Shown: positions 19,507 through 28,001 of the stretch, piece after piece
Numbering within the stretch: position 1 is the first letter of the stretch
Layout: each line of letters begins with the position of its first letter
Origin: Ideonella dechloratans
Lineage (GTDB): Bacteria; Pseudomonadota; Gammaproteobacteria; Burkholderiales; Burkholderiaceae_C
Length of the DNA stretch: 64,000 nt
Assembly: GCF_021049305.1 (NCBI RefSeq)
Contig: NZ_CP088081.1
Span: 992,001-1,056,000 of the forward strand
Direction: 5' to 3'
Notes under the pieces: model-generated
Database searches by the model: none
Told to the model about the DNA's origin: nothing
The model's input: the letters and a program-made list of their open reading frames with translations, nothing else
Position numbers and translations under genes: made by a program

Positions 19507-20739
19507 ATGGCCAAGGAATACAAGGATCTCGTCGTCGGGCTGGACATCGGCACCGCCAAGGTCATGGCGGTGGTGGCCGAGGTCGTCGCCGGCGGCGAGC
19601 TGCGCGTGGCCGGCCTGGGCGTCGCGTCCTCGCACGGTCTCAAGCGTGGCGTCGTGGTCAACATCGACGCCACCGTGCAAAGCATCCAGCAGGCGCTCAA
19701 GGAAGCCGAGATGATGGCCGCCTGCAAGATCGAGCGCGTCTACACCGGCATCACCGGCAGCCACATCCGGGGCCAGAACAGCACCGGCATGGTCATCGTG
19801 CGCGACAACCGCGAGGTCACGCCCACCGACGTGGCGCGGGTGATCGAGACCGCCAAGGCCATCAACATCCCCAACGACCAGCGCCTGCTGCTGGTCGAGT
19901 CGCAGGAGTTCGTGATCGACGGCCACGAGGTCAAGGAGCCGATCGGCATGAGCGGCAGCCGGCTCGAGGTCAAGGTGCACATCGCCACCGGCGCGCAGAG
20001 CGCGGCCGAGAACATCATCAAGTGCGTGCGGCGCTGCGGCCTGGAGGTCGAGCAGCTGTGCCTGACCCCGACCGCCTCGGCCGCCGCGGTGCTGACCGAC
20101 GACGAGAAGGACCTGGGCGTGGCGGTGGTGGACATCGGCGCGGGCACCACCGACGTGGCCATCTACACCGGCGGCTCCATCCGCCACACCGCGGTCATCC
20201 CCATCGCCGGCGACCTGATCACCAGCGACATCGCGATGGCGCTGCGCACGCCGACCAAGGACGCCGAGGAAATCAAGGTCGAGTACGGCGTGGCCAAGCA
20301 GCTGCTGGCCGATCCGGCCGAACAGCTGGAAGTGCCCGGCCTGGGCGACCGCGTGCCGCGCATGCTCAGCCGCCAGGCCCTGGCCGGCGTCATCGAGCCG
20401 CGGGTGGAAGAGATCTTCTCGCTGGTGCACCAGGTGATCCGCGAGTCGGGCTACGAGGAGCTGCTGTCCTCGGGCATCGTGATCACCGGGGGCACGGCGG
20501 TCATGCCGGGCATGGTCGAGCTGGGGGAGGACATCTTCCTCAAGCCGGTCCGCAAGGGCCTGCCGACCTATTCCAGCGCACTGTTCGACATGGTGGCCAA
20601 TCCGCGCTCGGCCACCGTGATGGGTCTGCTCGAAGAAGCACGGCTCGCCCACACCCGCGGCCACAAGGCTGCGCAACAGGCGGGATCGGTCAAGACCATG
20701 TTCGGGAAGGCGCGGGACTGGTTCCTGGGTAATTTTTGA
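19507..20739 (+). CDS. ftsA: Cell division protein FtsA
   Basis: 410-residue actin-like ATPase that tethers FtsZ to the membrane. Nucleotide-binding signatures: VGLDIGTAKVMAVVAE, VVDIGAGTTDVAIY and IVITGGTAVMPGM. The SHS2/1C region (TGITGSHIRGQNS) and the C-terminal amphipathic membrane helix (MFGKARDWFLGNF) are present. It is preceded by GAGGAAGGC and separated from ftsZ by 99 bases. Confidence 0.97.
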   Translation: MAKEYKDLVVGLDIGTAKVMAVVAEVVAGGELRVAGLGVASSHGLKRGVVVNIDATVQSIQQALKEAEMMAACKIERVYTGITGSHIRGQNSTGMVIVRDNREVTPTDVARVIETAKAINIPNDQRLLLVESQEFVIDGHEVKEPIGMSGSRLEVKVHIATGAQSAAENIIKCVRRCGLEVEQLCLTPTASAAAVLTDDEKDLGVAVVDIGAGTTDVAIYTGGSIRHTAVIPIAGDLITSDIAMALRTPTKDAEEIKVEYGVAKQLLADPAEQLEVPGLGDRVPRMLSRQALAGVIEPRVEEIFSLVHQVIRESGYEELLSSGIVITGGTAVMPGMVELGEDIFLKPVRKGLPTYSSALFDMVANPRSATVMGLLEEARLAHTRGHKAAQQAGSVKTMFGKARDWFLGNF

Positions 20740-20824
20740 GTTTCTGAAGTGAGGGGTTCCCAGCGGTCGGCACAGGTCCGCAGCGAACCCGAATTCAACG
20801 CAAACGGCAACTGCAACGAAACGG

Positions 20825-20833
20825 AGAAGGAGG
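20825..20833 (+). promoter_or_regulatory. Strong Shine-Dalgarno of ftsZ
   Basis: GAAGGAGGT, a near-perfect anti-SD complement, lies 5 bases before the ATG at 20839 and fixes that start. It contrasts with the weak sites elsewhere in the cluster and fits high FtsZ expression. Confidence 0.8.
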
Positions 20834-20838
20834 TCACC

Positions 20839-22083
20839 ATGGCCATCGAAATGATCGAAGAATTCGACCAAGGCACGCAGATCAAGGTGATCGGTGTGGG
20901 CGGCGGCGGCGGCAACGCGGTCGAGCACATGATCGCCCAGGGCGTTCAGGGCGTGGAGTTCATCTGCGCCAACACGGATGCCCAGGCGCTCAACCGCAGC
21001 GCGGCACCGCACCTGGTCCAGCTGGGGGCCACCGGTCTGGGGGCGGGCTCCAAGCCCGAGGTCGGCCAGCGCGCCGCCCAGGAGGCCGAGGACCGCATCC
21101 GCGAATCCATCTCCGGCGCCCACATGCTGTTCATCACGGCCGGCATGGGTGGCGGCACCGGCACCGGCGCCGCGCCGGTGATCGCCCGCATCGCCAAGGA
21201 AATGGGCATCCTGACCGTCGGCGTGGTGACCAAGCCCTTCGAGTTCGAAGGCGGCCGCCGCAGCAAGCAGGCCGATGCCGGCGTGTCCGAGCTGGAAGCC
21301 AACGTCGACTCGCTGATCGTGGTGCTCAACGAGAAGCTGCTGGAGGTGCTGGGCGACGACGTCACCCAGGACCAGGCCTTCGCGCACGCCAACGACGTCC
21401 TGAAGAACGCCGTGGGCGGCATCAGCGACATCATCCACATGGACGCCTTCGTGAACGTCGACTTCGAAGACGTCAAGACGGTGATGAGCGAGCCGGGCAA
21501 GGCCATGATGGGCACCGCGATGGCCACCGGCCCGGACCGCGCCATCAAGGCTGCCGAGGCCGCCGTGGCCTGCCCGCTGCTGGAAGGCATCGACCTGTCC
21601 GGCGCGCGCGGCGTGCTCGTGCTGATCGCCGCCGCCCGTTCGACCTTCAAACTGTCGGAAAGCAAGAACGCGATGAACACCATCCGCCGCTATGCCGCGG
21701 AAGATGCGCACGTGATCTTCGGCGCCGCCTACGACGACAGCCTGGGCGACCAGCTGCGCGTGACCGTGATCGCCACCGGCCTGTCGGGCAGCAAGCGTGC
21801 CGCCGCGCCGCTGACCGTGGTGCAGTCGCAGCCGCAACAGGTGCTGCGCACCGGCACCGACAACCTGCCGATGCTCAACACCCCGATGGGCGCGACCGCA
21901 GCGCCGATCACGGCGCAGGCCATGGGCGCAGCCGCACCGGTGCAGCAGGACTACGGCGCGCTGGCCACCCCCAGCGTGTGGCGCACCGGCCGCACCCAGG
22001 CGGCGGCCAAGGTCGAGGCCCTGTCCAACAACGGCATGGACGAGATCGAGATCCCGGCCTTCCTGCGCAAGCAGGCCGACTGA
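20839..22083 (+). CDS. ftsZ: Cell division GTPase FtsZ
   Basis: 414-residue tubulin homologue that forms the Z ring. The GTP-binding signature GGGTGTGAAPVIARIAKE, the VGGGGGNAVEHM loop and the T7 loop region NVDFEDVKTVM are present. A variable linker from about residue 325 leads to the conserved C-terminal peptide DEIEIPAFLRKQ that binds FtsA and other partners. The start at 20839 is set by a very strong ribosome site; an upstream in-frame start at 20749 is not supported. Confidence 0.98.
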   Translation: MAIEMIEEFDQGTQIKVIGVGGGGGNAVEHMIAQGVQGVEFICANTDAQALNRSAAPHLVQLGATGLGAGSKPEVGQRAAQEAEDRIRESISGAHMLFITAGMGGGTGTGAAPVIARIAKEMGILTVGVVTKPFEFEGGRRSKQADAGVSELEANVDSLIVVLNEKLLEVLGDDVTQDQAFAHANDVLKNAVGGISDIIHMDAFVNVDFEDVKTVMSEPGKAMMGTAMATGPDRAIKAAEAAVACPLLEGIDLSGARGVLVLIAAARSTFKLSESKNAMNTIRRYAAEDAHVIFGAAYDDSLGDQLRVTVIATGLSGSKRAAAPLTVVQSQPQQVLRTGTDNLPMLNTPMGATAAPITAQAMGAAAPVQQDYGALATPSVWRTGRTQAAAKVEALSNNGMDEIEIPAFLRKQAD

Positions 22084-22115
22084 GTCGACATCCGTCTTTC
22101 GTTGCTGTGCATTCA

Positions 22116-22140
22116 GGGGGCGCCTCGGCGCCCCCTTTTT
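22116..22140 (+). terminator. Rho-independent terminator after ftsZ
   Basis: A perfect 9-base stem, GGGGGCGCC with GGCGCCCCC, a 2-base loop and TTTTT. It closes the dcw transcription unit and separates it from the downstream two-component genes. Confidence 0.92.
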
Positions 22141-22193
22141 GCGTCTGGCGGGCCTGTCACCCAGCCAGGGGACACGGCCGATTTCCAGCCGTC

Positions 22194-22199
22194 TACACT
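22194..22199 (+). promoter_or_regulatory. -10 box (TACACT) directly before the response regulator
   Basis: TACACT ends 6 bases before the ATG at 22206, and no Shine-Dalgarno lies between. A transcript starting at the usual distance would begin at the ATG. Confidence 0.5.
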
Positions 22200-22205
22200 G
22201 CGGGC

Positions 22206-22853
22206 ATGCGACCCATCTCCGTGGTCATCGTCGAGGACGACGAGCGCGTCCGCTGCGCCTTCTCCGCCATCCTGCAGACGGCCGAGGACATGCGCCTGCT
22301 GGGCATGGCCGCCGACGTCGGCGAGGGCCTGGCCCTGCTGGACGCCACCCGGCCGGACGTGCTGCTGGTGGATCTGGGGCTGCCCAGCGGCAGCGGCATC
22401 CAGCTGATCCGTCACGCCCAGGCCCACCTGCCCGACACCGACGTGATGGTGGTCACCGTGTTCGGCGACGAGCCGCATGTGATGGCCTCGCTGGAGGCGG
22501 GGGCCACCGGTTATCTGCTCAAGGACACCCACGCCGGCGACCTGATCGAGCAGATCCGCTCCCTGCGCGCGGGGGGCAGCCCGATCAGCCCGGTGATCGC
22601 CCGCCAGCTGCTGTTGAGGCTGGCCCCCCAGGGCAGCCAGCCGCTGGCCGACGAGGCCCTGCTGTCGCCCCAGGAGCGCCAGGTGCTGACCTACAGTGCC
22701 AAGGGCTTCAGCTTCGACGAGATCGCCAGCATGCTTGGTCTGTCCCGTCACACGATGATGACCTATGTCAAGCGCAGCTACCGCAAGCTGCAGGTCCACT
22801 CCAAGACCGAGGCCATCTATGAGGCCCGCAAGCTGGGCCTCGTCCGCGACTGA
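22206..22853 (+). CDS. LuxR/NarL-family response regulator
   Basis: 215 residues: an N-terminal receiver domain (acidic pair at EDDE, phospho-acceptor D56 in VDLGLPSGSG, the KDT lysine near residue 107) and a C-terminal LuxR-type helix-turn-helix (LSPQERQVLTYSAKGFSFDE, MLGLSRHTMMTYVKRSYRKL). It should be phosphorylated by the kinase encoded immediately downstream, with which it overlaps by 35 bases. Targets are unknown. Its place between ftsZ and lpxC is unusual for a dcw region. Confidence 0.93.
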   Translation: MRPISVVIVEDDERVRCAFSAILQTAEDMRLLGMAADVGEGLALLDATRPDVLLVDLGLPSGSGIQLIRHAQAHLPDTDVMVVTVFGDEPHVMASLEAGATGYLLKDTHAGDLIEQIRSLRAGGSPISPVIARQLLLRLAPQGSQPLADEALLSPQERQVLTYSAKGFSFDEIASMLGLSRHTMMTYVKRSYRKLQVHSKTEAIYEARKLGLVRD

Positions 22854-24777
22854 TCTGCCGGTCGGCTGGGCCCGTCAGCTGCTGCTGTTGGGCGTGGCGC
22901 TCCTGATTCTGCTCACGGCCGCCTGGGTGGTGGATCTGCCCCGCCACTCGGTGGAGCCGATCTCGCAGGTTGGCCTGCACGTTCAACCGTTGACACTGGG
23001 CTCCCGGCAGGCCGGCGCCGCGGCGGTGCTGCGCCAGCTTCAGGCGCCAGGCTCGGAGCCGGTCTGGCGGCCTGTGTCGCTGCCCCTGCGCGGCACTGAT
23101 GAGGCGGGTCTGGCGGCACCGGACCTGGGGATCTGGTGGCACCTGCTGCCGGCCGCCAGGGCGCTGCCTGGGGGGGGCGCCGGGGCACGTTGTGCGCTGT
23201 ATGTGCCCCGCGTGTCCGGCGGCGCGGTGGTGGTGGCCGGCTGGCGCGAGGGGCGCTGGTCTTTGCAGTGGGACGGCGCCGACCTGTGGCGGGAGCAGTG
23301 GAACCGCCCGGTCTGGGTGGATGTGGGCCTCTGCGAGCAGGCGACCCTCACCCGCTGGGCGGTCGGCGTGGTGCATCCCGCGGACCAGGGGCACCGGATC
23401 AGCCGGATCTACCTGGGGCCCTCCGAGGCGCTGCTGCCTGCCTACGAGGCGCGCACCCAACTGCAGCAGTCGGGGGCCCAGGTGGGCAGCCTGGCCTTCC
23501 TGGCCCTGGGGGTGATCGCGCTGGTCTACTGGCTGGGCCGGCCGCGGGAGTCCTCGTTCCTGGTCTTCGCGCTGACCTCGGTGGCCTGGACCTTGCGCAA
23601 CCTGCACTACTACACCACCCTGCCGCGGCAGCAGGTGACGCTCGACTGGTTCTGGTGGATGACCAATGCCTCGCTGGCCTGGGTGATGGCACTGATGTAC
23701 CTGTTCGCGCTGTATTTCGATCCGCGGCCCTCGCCGCGGCTGACCCGGGCCTTGCTGGTGTTCGTGCTGGCCGTGTCCCTGCTGTCCATGCCCCTGCCCG
23801 GCATGCCCCTGCACAGCCTGCTGGCGGTGCACCTGATCAACGCCGTGGTGGCCAGCGCGGTGGGCTTGCTGCTGACCCTGAGGACCCTGCAGACCGGCGG
23901 CGAGGAGCTGCGCCACATCACCCTGGCCTTCTGGCTCACCGAGGCCTTCGGCCTGCACGACCTGCTGCTGGTCACCGGTGTCATCGCGCCGTCGTCCATC
24001 TACCTGCTGCCCTACGCCAGCCTGGTGGTGCTGCTGGCCTTCCTCTACGCGGCGCAGCGGCGCTACGTGCTGGCCACACGCCAGGCGGCCGAGGCCCAGC
24101 AGCGCCTGGAAGAGCAGCTGGCCCGGCGCGAGGAGGAACTGCGCGAGAACCACGAGCGCCTGCGCAGCGTGGAGCGCGAGCAGGCCCTGCTGCTGGAGCG
24201 CCAGCGCCTGGTGCGGGACATGCACGACGGCCTGGGTTCCAACCTGATGTCGGCCCTGGTGCTGGCCGAGCAGGGTCGCCTGTCGCGCGACGCGGTGGCC
24301 GGCCTGCTGAGGGAATGCCTGGATGATCTGCGCCTGGTGATCGACTCGCTGGAGCCGATCGGCAACGACCTGGTGACCCTGCTGGCCCTGTTGCGCCACC
24401 GCCTGGCGCGGCGCCTGGAGGCCGCCGGGCTGAATCTTGTGTGGGCGGTGGATGACCTGCCGCCGCTGGACTGGCTCACGCCGCCGGAGGCCCTGCAGGT
24501 GTTGCGCATCGTGCAGGAGGTGCTCAACAACGTGCTGCGGCACGCCCATGCCCGGCAGGTGCGCATCGCCATCAGCCGCCAGCCCGACGGCGTGCGGGTG
24601 GCCATCGAGGACGATGGCATCGGCTTCGACCCGGCCCAGACCACGCCCGGCCGCGGACTGCGCCACCTGCGCGAGCGGGCGGCCCGACTGGGAGGCCGGC
24701 TGCACATCGACAGCCGGCCCGGCCTGGGCACCAGCGTGCAACTGGATCTGGCTTTTCAGCGCAAAGATCCGGCTTGA
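22819..24777 (+). CDS. Sensor histidine kinase with periplasmic domain, 7TM-like region and HisKA_3 core
   Basis: 652 residues. A first membrane helix (about 18-36) is followed by a roughly 185-residue extracytoplasmic domain, then about seven hydrophobic helices (about 225-410), a coiled coil (about 415-455) and a NarX/DesK-type kinase: H469 in RDMHDGLGSNL, N box EVLNNVLRHAHA, G box IEDDGIGF. The layout resembles 7TMR-DISM kinases. The ATG at 22819 overlaps the regulator gene, giving translational coupling. An 8-G run at 23170-23177 falls inside the sensor domain. The signal is unknown. Confidence 0.9.
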   Translation: MRPASWASSATDLPVGWARQLLLLGVALLILLTAAWVVDLPRHSVEPISQVGLHVQPLTLGSRQAGAAAVLRQLQAPGSEPVWRPVSLPLRGTDEAGLAAPDLGIWWHLLPAARALPGGGAGARCALYVPRVSGGAVVVAGWREGRWSLQWDGADLWREQWNRPVWVDVGLCEQATLTRWAVGVVHPADQGHRISRIYLGPSEALLPAYEARTQLQQSGAQVGSLAFLALGVIALVYWLGRPRESSFLVFALTSVAWTLRNLHYYTTLPRQQVTLDWFWWMTNASLAWVMALMYLFALYFDPRPSPRLTRALLVFVLAVSLLSMPLPGMPLHSLLAVHLINAVVASAVGLLLTLRTLQTGGEELRHITLAFWLTEAFGLHDLLLVTGVIAPSSIYLLPYASLVVLLAFLYAAQRRYVLATRQAAEAQQRLEEQLARREEELRENHERLRSVEREQALLLERQRLVRDMHDGLGSNLMSALVLAEQGRLSRDAVAGLLRECLDDLRLVIDSLEPIGNDLVTLLALLRHRLARRLEAAGLNLVWAVDDLPPLDWLTPPEALQVLRIVQEVLNNVLRHAHARQVRIAISRQPDGVRVAIEDDGIGFDPAQTTPGRGLRHLRERAARLGGRLHIDSRPGLGTSVQLDLAFQRKDPA

Positions 24778-24815
24778 AGGACAATCCGCGCTGACCCGGA
24801 TCTCCGCCTGTCCCC

Positions 24816-25751
24816 ATGCTTCAGCAACGCACCCTCAAGTCCCTGACCCGCGCCGTCGGCGTGGGCCTGCACAGCGGCCAGAAGGTCGAGCTGACCTTGC
24901 GGCCGGCCGCGCCGGACACCGGCATTGTGTTCCGCCGCGTGGACCTGCCGCAGCCGGTGGACATCCCGGTGCGCTTCGATTCGGTCTGCGACACCCGCAT
25001 GGCTTCCACCATCTCGCCCGGTGGCGACCCGGGGGCCCCCAAGGTCCAGACCATCGAGCATCTGATGTCGGCCTGCGCGGGCCTGGGCATCGACAACCTC
25101 TACGTGGACATCACCGCCGACGAGGTGCCCATCCTGGACGGCTCCTCGGCCTCCTTCGTGTTCCTGCTGCAGAGTGCCGGCATCGAACTGCAGAAGGCGC
25201 CCAAGCGCTTCCTGCGGGTCAAGAAGACGGTGGAGGTGCGCGAAGGCGAGGGCCGTCGCCTGCTGTGGGCCCGCCTGGAGCCCTACCACGGCTACAAGCT
25301 GACCTTCCAGATCGACTTCAACCATCCGGCCGTGGACGCCACACCGCAGGAAGTCACCTTCGACATGGGTTCGGGCCGCTACAAGCAGGAGATCGCCCGC
25401 GCCCGCACCTTCGGCTTCACCAAGGACGTCGAGGCCATGCGTTCGCGCGGCCTGACCCTGGGTGGCAGCATGGACAACGCCATCGTCATCGACGACTACC
25501 GGGTGCTCAACAGCGAGGGCCTGCGCTACGACGACGAGATCGCCAAGCACAAGATCCTGGACGCCATCGGCGACCTCTACATCGGTGGCCACCCGCTGCT
25601 GGCGGCCTACACCTCGTTCAAGGGCGGCCACGCGCTGAACAACAAGCTGCTGCGGGCCCTGCTGGCCGACGAGAGCGCCTACGAGATCGTCACCTTCGAC
25701 GACGAGAAGAAGGCCCCGGCCGGCTTTGCCGAGCTGGCGCCGGCCTGGTGA
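24816..25751 (+). CDS. lpxC: UDP-3-O-acyl-N-acetylglucosamine deacetylase LpxC
   Basis: 311-residue cytoplasmic zinc enzyme catalysing the committed step of lipid A synthesis. Zinc and catalytic residues are visible: His in IEHLMSA, His and Asp in [12 protein letters not shown], and the catalytic His in [12 protein letters not shown]. It begins [20 protein letters not shown] as usual. It lies 38 bases after the histidine kinase with no terminator between, so it may be read from the kinase message as well as its own promoter. Confidence 0.97.
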   Translation: MLQQRTLKSLTRAVGVGLHSGQKVELTLRPAAPDTGIVFRRVDLPQPVDIPVRFDSVCDTRMASTISPGGDPGAPKVQTIEHLMSACAGLGIDNLYVDITADEVPILDGSSASFVFLLQSAGIELQKAPKRFLRVKKTVEVREGEGRRLLWARLEPYHGYKLTFQIDFNHPAVDATPQEVTFDMGSGRYKQEIARARTFGFTKDVEAMRSRGLTLGGSMDNAIVIDDYRVLNSEGLRYDDEIAKHKILDAIGDLYIGGHPLLAAYTSFKGGHALNNKLLRALLADESAYEIVTFDDEKKAPAGFAELAPAW

Positions 25752-25767
25752 GCGGGGACCGCGCGTG

Positions 25768-25953
25768 ATGTTTGTGTTCCGCCTCGTCTTCGGCCTGCTG
25801 CTGGTGGCCGGCCTGCTGTGTTTCGCGGCCTATGTGGCCACCGGCCAGCCGGTCTGGCGCCGGCGCGGCCTGGTGATCATCAAGTGGACGCTGCTGGCGG
25901 CCCTGGGGGGCGCGGCGGTGCTGGTGCTGGAAAGGCTGCCCGCGCTGCTCTGA
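25768..25953 (+). CDS. Small two-helix membrane protein of unknown function
   Basis: 61 residues with two predicted transmembrane helices (about 2-20 and 31-53) joined by a basic loop containing WRRRG. It sits 16 bases after lpxC in the same direction, suggesting cotranscription. The start may be the ATG at 25768 or the GTG at 25765. I know no function; the codon bias matches the neighbouring genes, which favours a real gene. Confidence 0.7.
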   Translation: MFVFRLVFGLLLVAGLLCFAAYVATGQPVWRRRGLVIIKWTLLAALGGAAVLVLERLPALL

Positions 25954-25959
25954 CGCCGC

Positions 25960-26589
25960 TCAGCCCGGGGGCTGGGCCACGCCGCGCAGGAAGCTCTGCA
26001 CGCCTGCCCGGGCCACGGGCAGCAAGGCGAAGGCCGAGGGCTGGCGTGTCCAGTTGTGCATCAGCCCGTCGATCATCGCGAACAGGGCGGTGGCCTGCGC
26101 ACGGCTGTCCAGGCCCGCGGGCAGCAGGCCCCGGCGCATGGCCTGCCGCAGCAGGCGGTCGATCTCGGCGATGTAGCGTCCCACGCCATCGTCGCAGCGG
26201 GTCCGCACCGGGCTCATCTCTTCCGTGTATTCGGTGAAGTGCATCGCGATGGTGAAGACCCGCCGCAGCCGGCCATCGGTGCAGAGTTGTTCCAGCGGGG
26301 CCAGGGTCAGCGCGGTCACCGCCGACAAGGGGTCGGGATGCTCCTCCTCGATCTGCTCGGCATCGTCCATGGCCCACTCGCAGGGCAACAGGACCCGGTC
26401 CATCATCGCGGAGAAGAGTTCCGCCTTGTCCTTGAAGTGCCAGTAGATGGCGCCCCGGGTCACGCCGGCTTCGGCCGCGACCTGCTGCAGGGATGTGCGT
26501 GCAACCCCCTGCGACTCGAACACCTGCTCGGCAGCGTCCAGAATGCGGTGGCGTGTGGCCAGAGCGTCTTCCTTGGTTCGGCGCGCCAT
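25960..26589 (-). CDS. TetR-family efflux repressor (AcrR/TtgR type)
   Basis: 209 residues. N-terminal helix-turn-helix: RILDAAEQVFESQGVARTSLQQVAAEAGVTRGAIYWHF is typical of the AcrR/TtgR/MtrR branch, with a ligand-binding C-terminal domain (conserved ALFAMIDGLMHNW). It is transcribed away from the RND efflux operon, with an AcrR-type operator between them, so it probably represses both directions and is released by hydrophobic pump substrates. It ends 6 bases from the small membrane gene. Confidence 0.92.
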   Translation of the reverse strand: MARRTKEDALATRHRILDAAEQVFESQGVARTSLQQVAAEAGVTRGAIYWHFKDKAELFSAMMDRVLLPCEWAMDDAEQIEEEHPDPLSAVTALTLAPLEQLCTDGRLRRVFTIAMHFTEYTEEMSPVRTRCDDGVGRYIAEIDRLLRQAMRRGLLPAGLDSRAQATALFAMIDGLMHNWTRQPSAFALLPVARAGVQSFLRGVAQPPG

Positions 26590-26617
26590 GGCTTACCTCG
26601 GCATAACCCTGTTGTGG

Positions 26618-26641
26618 AACATACATCCAAGATTGTATGTA
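26618..26641. promoter_or_regulatory. AcrR-type operator between the repressor and RND operon
   Basis: ACATACA (26619-26625) and TGTATGT (26634-26640) form perfect 7-base arms with an 8-base spacer. This is the same arm sequence and spacing as the E. coli acrAB operator bound by AcrR. It lies 29 bases from the repressor start and 97 from the pump operon start. Confidence 0.8.
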
Positions 26642-26678
26642 AACTCATCGCTCGATTTTGCTCTCCCTCACAAGCCCC

Positions 26679-26725
26679 ACCTCCGGCAGGGTTGACCCAC
26701 CCGCCGGAGGTTTGACACGAGTCAA
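26679..26725 (+). promoter_or_regulatory. Overlapping hairpins in the RND operon leader
   Basis: ACCTCCGGC (26679-26687) pairs with GCCGGAGGT (26703-26711), and TTGAC (26712-26716) pairs with GTCAA (26721-26725). GTTGAC at 26691 can instead pair with GTCAAC at 26721, an alternative fold. All lie between the operator and the AAAGGA ribosome site. No T-tract follows. Confidence 0.4.
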
Positions 26726-26737
26726 CAAAGGACGACC

Positions 26738-27985
26738 ATGGCTTTGAAGCCCCAGACTGCGCTGGATCCGGCGCCCCTGTCTTCCTCCGCGGCGCGGCTG
26801 CGTCGCGTTCCCGCATGGCCGCTGGCCGGCCTGGCGGCCCTGACCCTGGCGGCCCTGTCCGGCTGCGGCCAGGGGGCCGGAGGGCCGCAGGGTGGGCAGA
26901 TGCCCCCCGCGCCGGTGGGGGTCATCACCGCCAAGACCAGCTCGGTGGACGTCACCACCGAGTTGCCGGGCCGTCTGGAGGCCATCCGCACGGCCCAGGT
27001 GCGCGCCCGCGTCACCGGGGTGGTCAAGCGCCGGCTGTTCACCGAAGGCAGCGTGGTCAAGTCCGGTCAGAGCCTGTTCGAGATCGACCCGGTGCCCTAC
27101 CGCGCCGCCCTGGACAGCGCCCTGGCCACCGAGGCCAAGGCCGAGGCCGTGCTGATGCAGGCCCAGGCGACGCTGGACCGCAACCGGCCCCTGGCCCAGG
27201 CCAAGGCCATCAGCGACCAGGACTGGGTGAGCACCCAGGCCGCCTACAAGCAGGCCCAGGCCGATGTGGCCGCCGCCAAGGCCGCCGTGGTGCAGGCCAA
27301 GCTGAACGTGGACTACGCCGCCGTGCTCTCGCCCATCAGCGGCCGCATCGGCCGGGCCGAGGTCACCGAAGGGGCCTTGGTCAGTGCGGGCGAAGCCACG
27401 CTGCTGGCCACCGTGCAGCAGATCGACAAGCTGTATGTCAACTTCACCGAGTCGGCCGCCGATGCGATGAAGCTCAAGCGCGCCGTCGAGGCCGGCAAGT
27501 TCCAGAAGGCCGGTTCGGCCGAGGTCCATGTGGTGCTGGACGACGGTTCGGTGTATCCGCTGGCCGGCCAGCTGCTGTTCTCCGACATCACCGTGGACAG
27601 CACCTCCGGCCAGGTCACGCTGCGTGCCGAGCTGCCCAACCCCAAGGGCGAGCTGCTGCCGGGCCTGTACGTGAAGGTGCGCATCGCCACCGCGCGGGCC
27701 ACCGACGCCATCCTGGTGCCGCAGCAGGCCGTGTCACGCGGCACCGCCGGCGACACCGTGATGGTCGTCACGCCGGACAAGCAGGTCAGCGTGCGCCCGG
27801 TGCAGCTGGGCGGCACCCACGGCAGCGACTGGGTGGTGCTGGGCGGCCTGCAGCCGGGCGACCAGGTGGTGGTCGATGGCTTCCAGAAGATCCGCCCCAA
27901 GGCCGCCGTGAACCCGGTGCCCTGGACGCCGACCGGTCCCGCTTCCGCTCCGGCGGCGGCGCCGGCCTCGGCGGCCAGCCACTGA
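26738..27985 (+). CDS. RND efflux periplasmic adaptor lipoprotein (AcrA/MexA/TtgA family)
   Basis: 415 residues. A long N-terminal signal ends in the lipobox LAALSGC (Cys about residue 47), so the mature protein is inner-membrane anchored. The lipoyl halves, the coiled-coil hairpin (AKAEAVLMQAQATLDRN region) and the beta-barrel domain follow in normal order, with LSPISGRIGRAEVTEGALV. It bridges the RND pump and the outer-membrane channel encoded next. The ATG at 26738 follows AAAGGA; the pump gene begins 16 bases after the stop. Confidence 0.94.
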   Translation: MALKPQTALDPAPLSSSAARLRRVPAWPLAGLAALTLAALSGCGQGAGGPQGGQMPPAPVGVITAKTSSVDVTTELPGRLEAIRTAQVRARVTGVVKRRLFTEGSVVKSGQSLFEIDPVPYRAALDSALATEAKAEAVLMQAQATLDRNRPLAQAKAISDQDWVSTQAAYKQAQADVAAAKAAVVQAKLNVDYAAVLSPISGRIGRAEVTEGALVSAGEATLLATVQQIDKLYVNFTESAADAMKLKRAVEAGKFQKAGSAEVHVVLDDGSVYPLAGQLLFSDITVDSTSGQVTLRAELPNPKGELLPGLYVKVRIATARATDAILVPQQAVSRGTAGDTVMVVTPDKQVSVRPVQLGGTHGSDWVVLGGLQPGDQVVVDGFQKIRPKAAVNPVPWTPTGPASAPAAAPASAASH

Positions 27986-28001
27986 ACCAGGAGCGCATCG
28001 C

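Noticed and set aside
22765..22818. Upstream start giving a longer N-terminus for the histidine kinase
   Set aside because: The extra segment is Arg/Ser/Pro-rich and lies within the response regulator gene; the ATG at 22819 already gives a sensible overlap.
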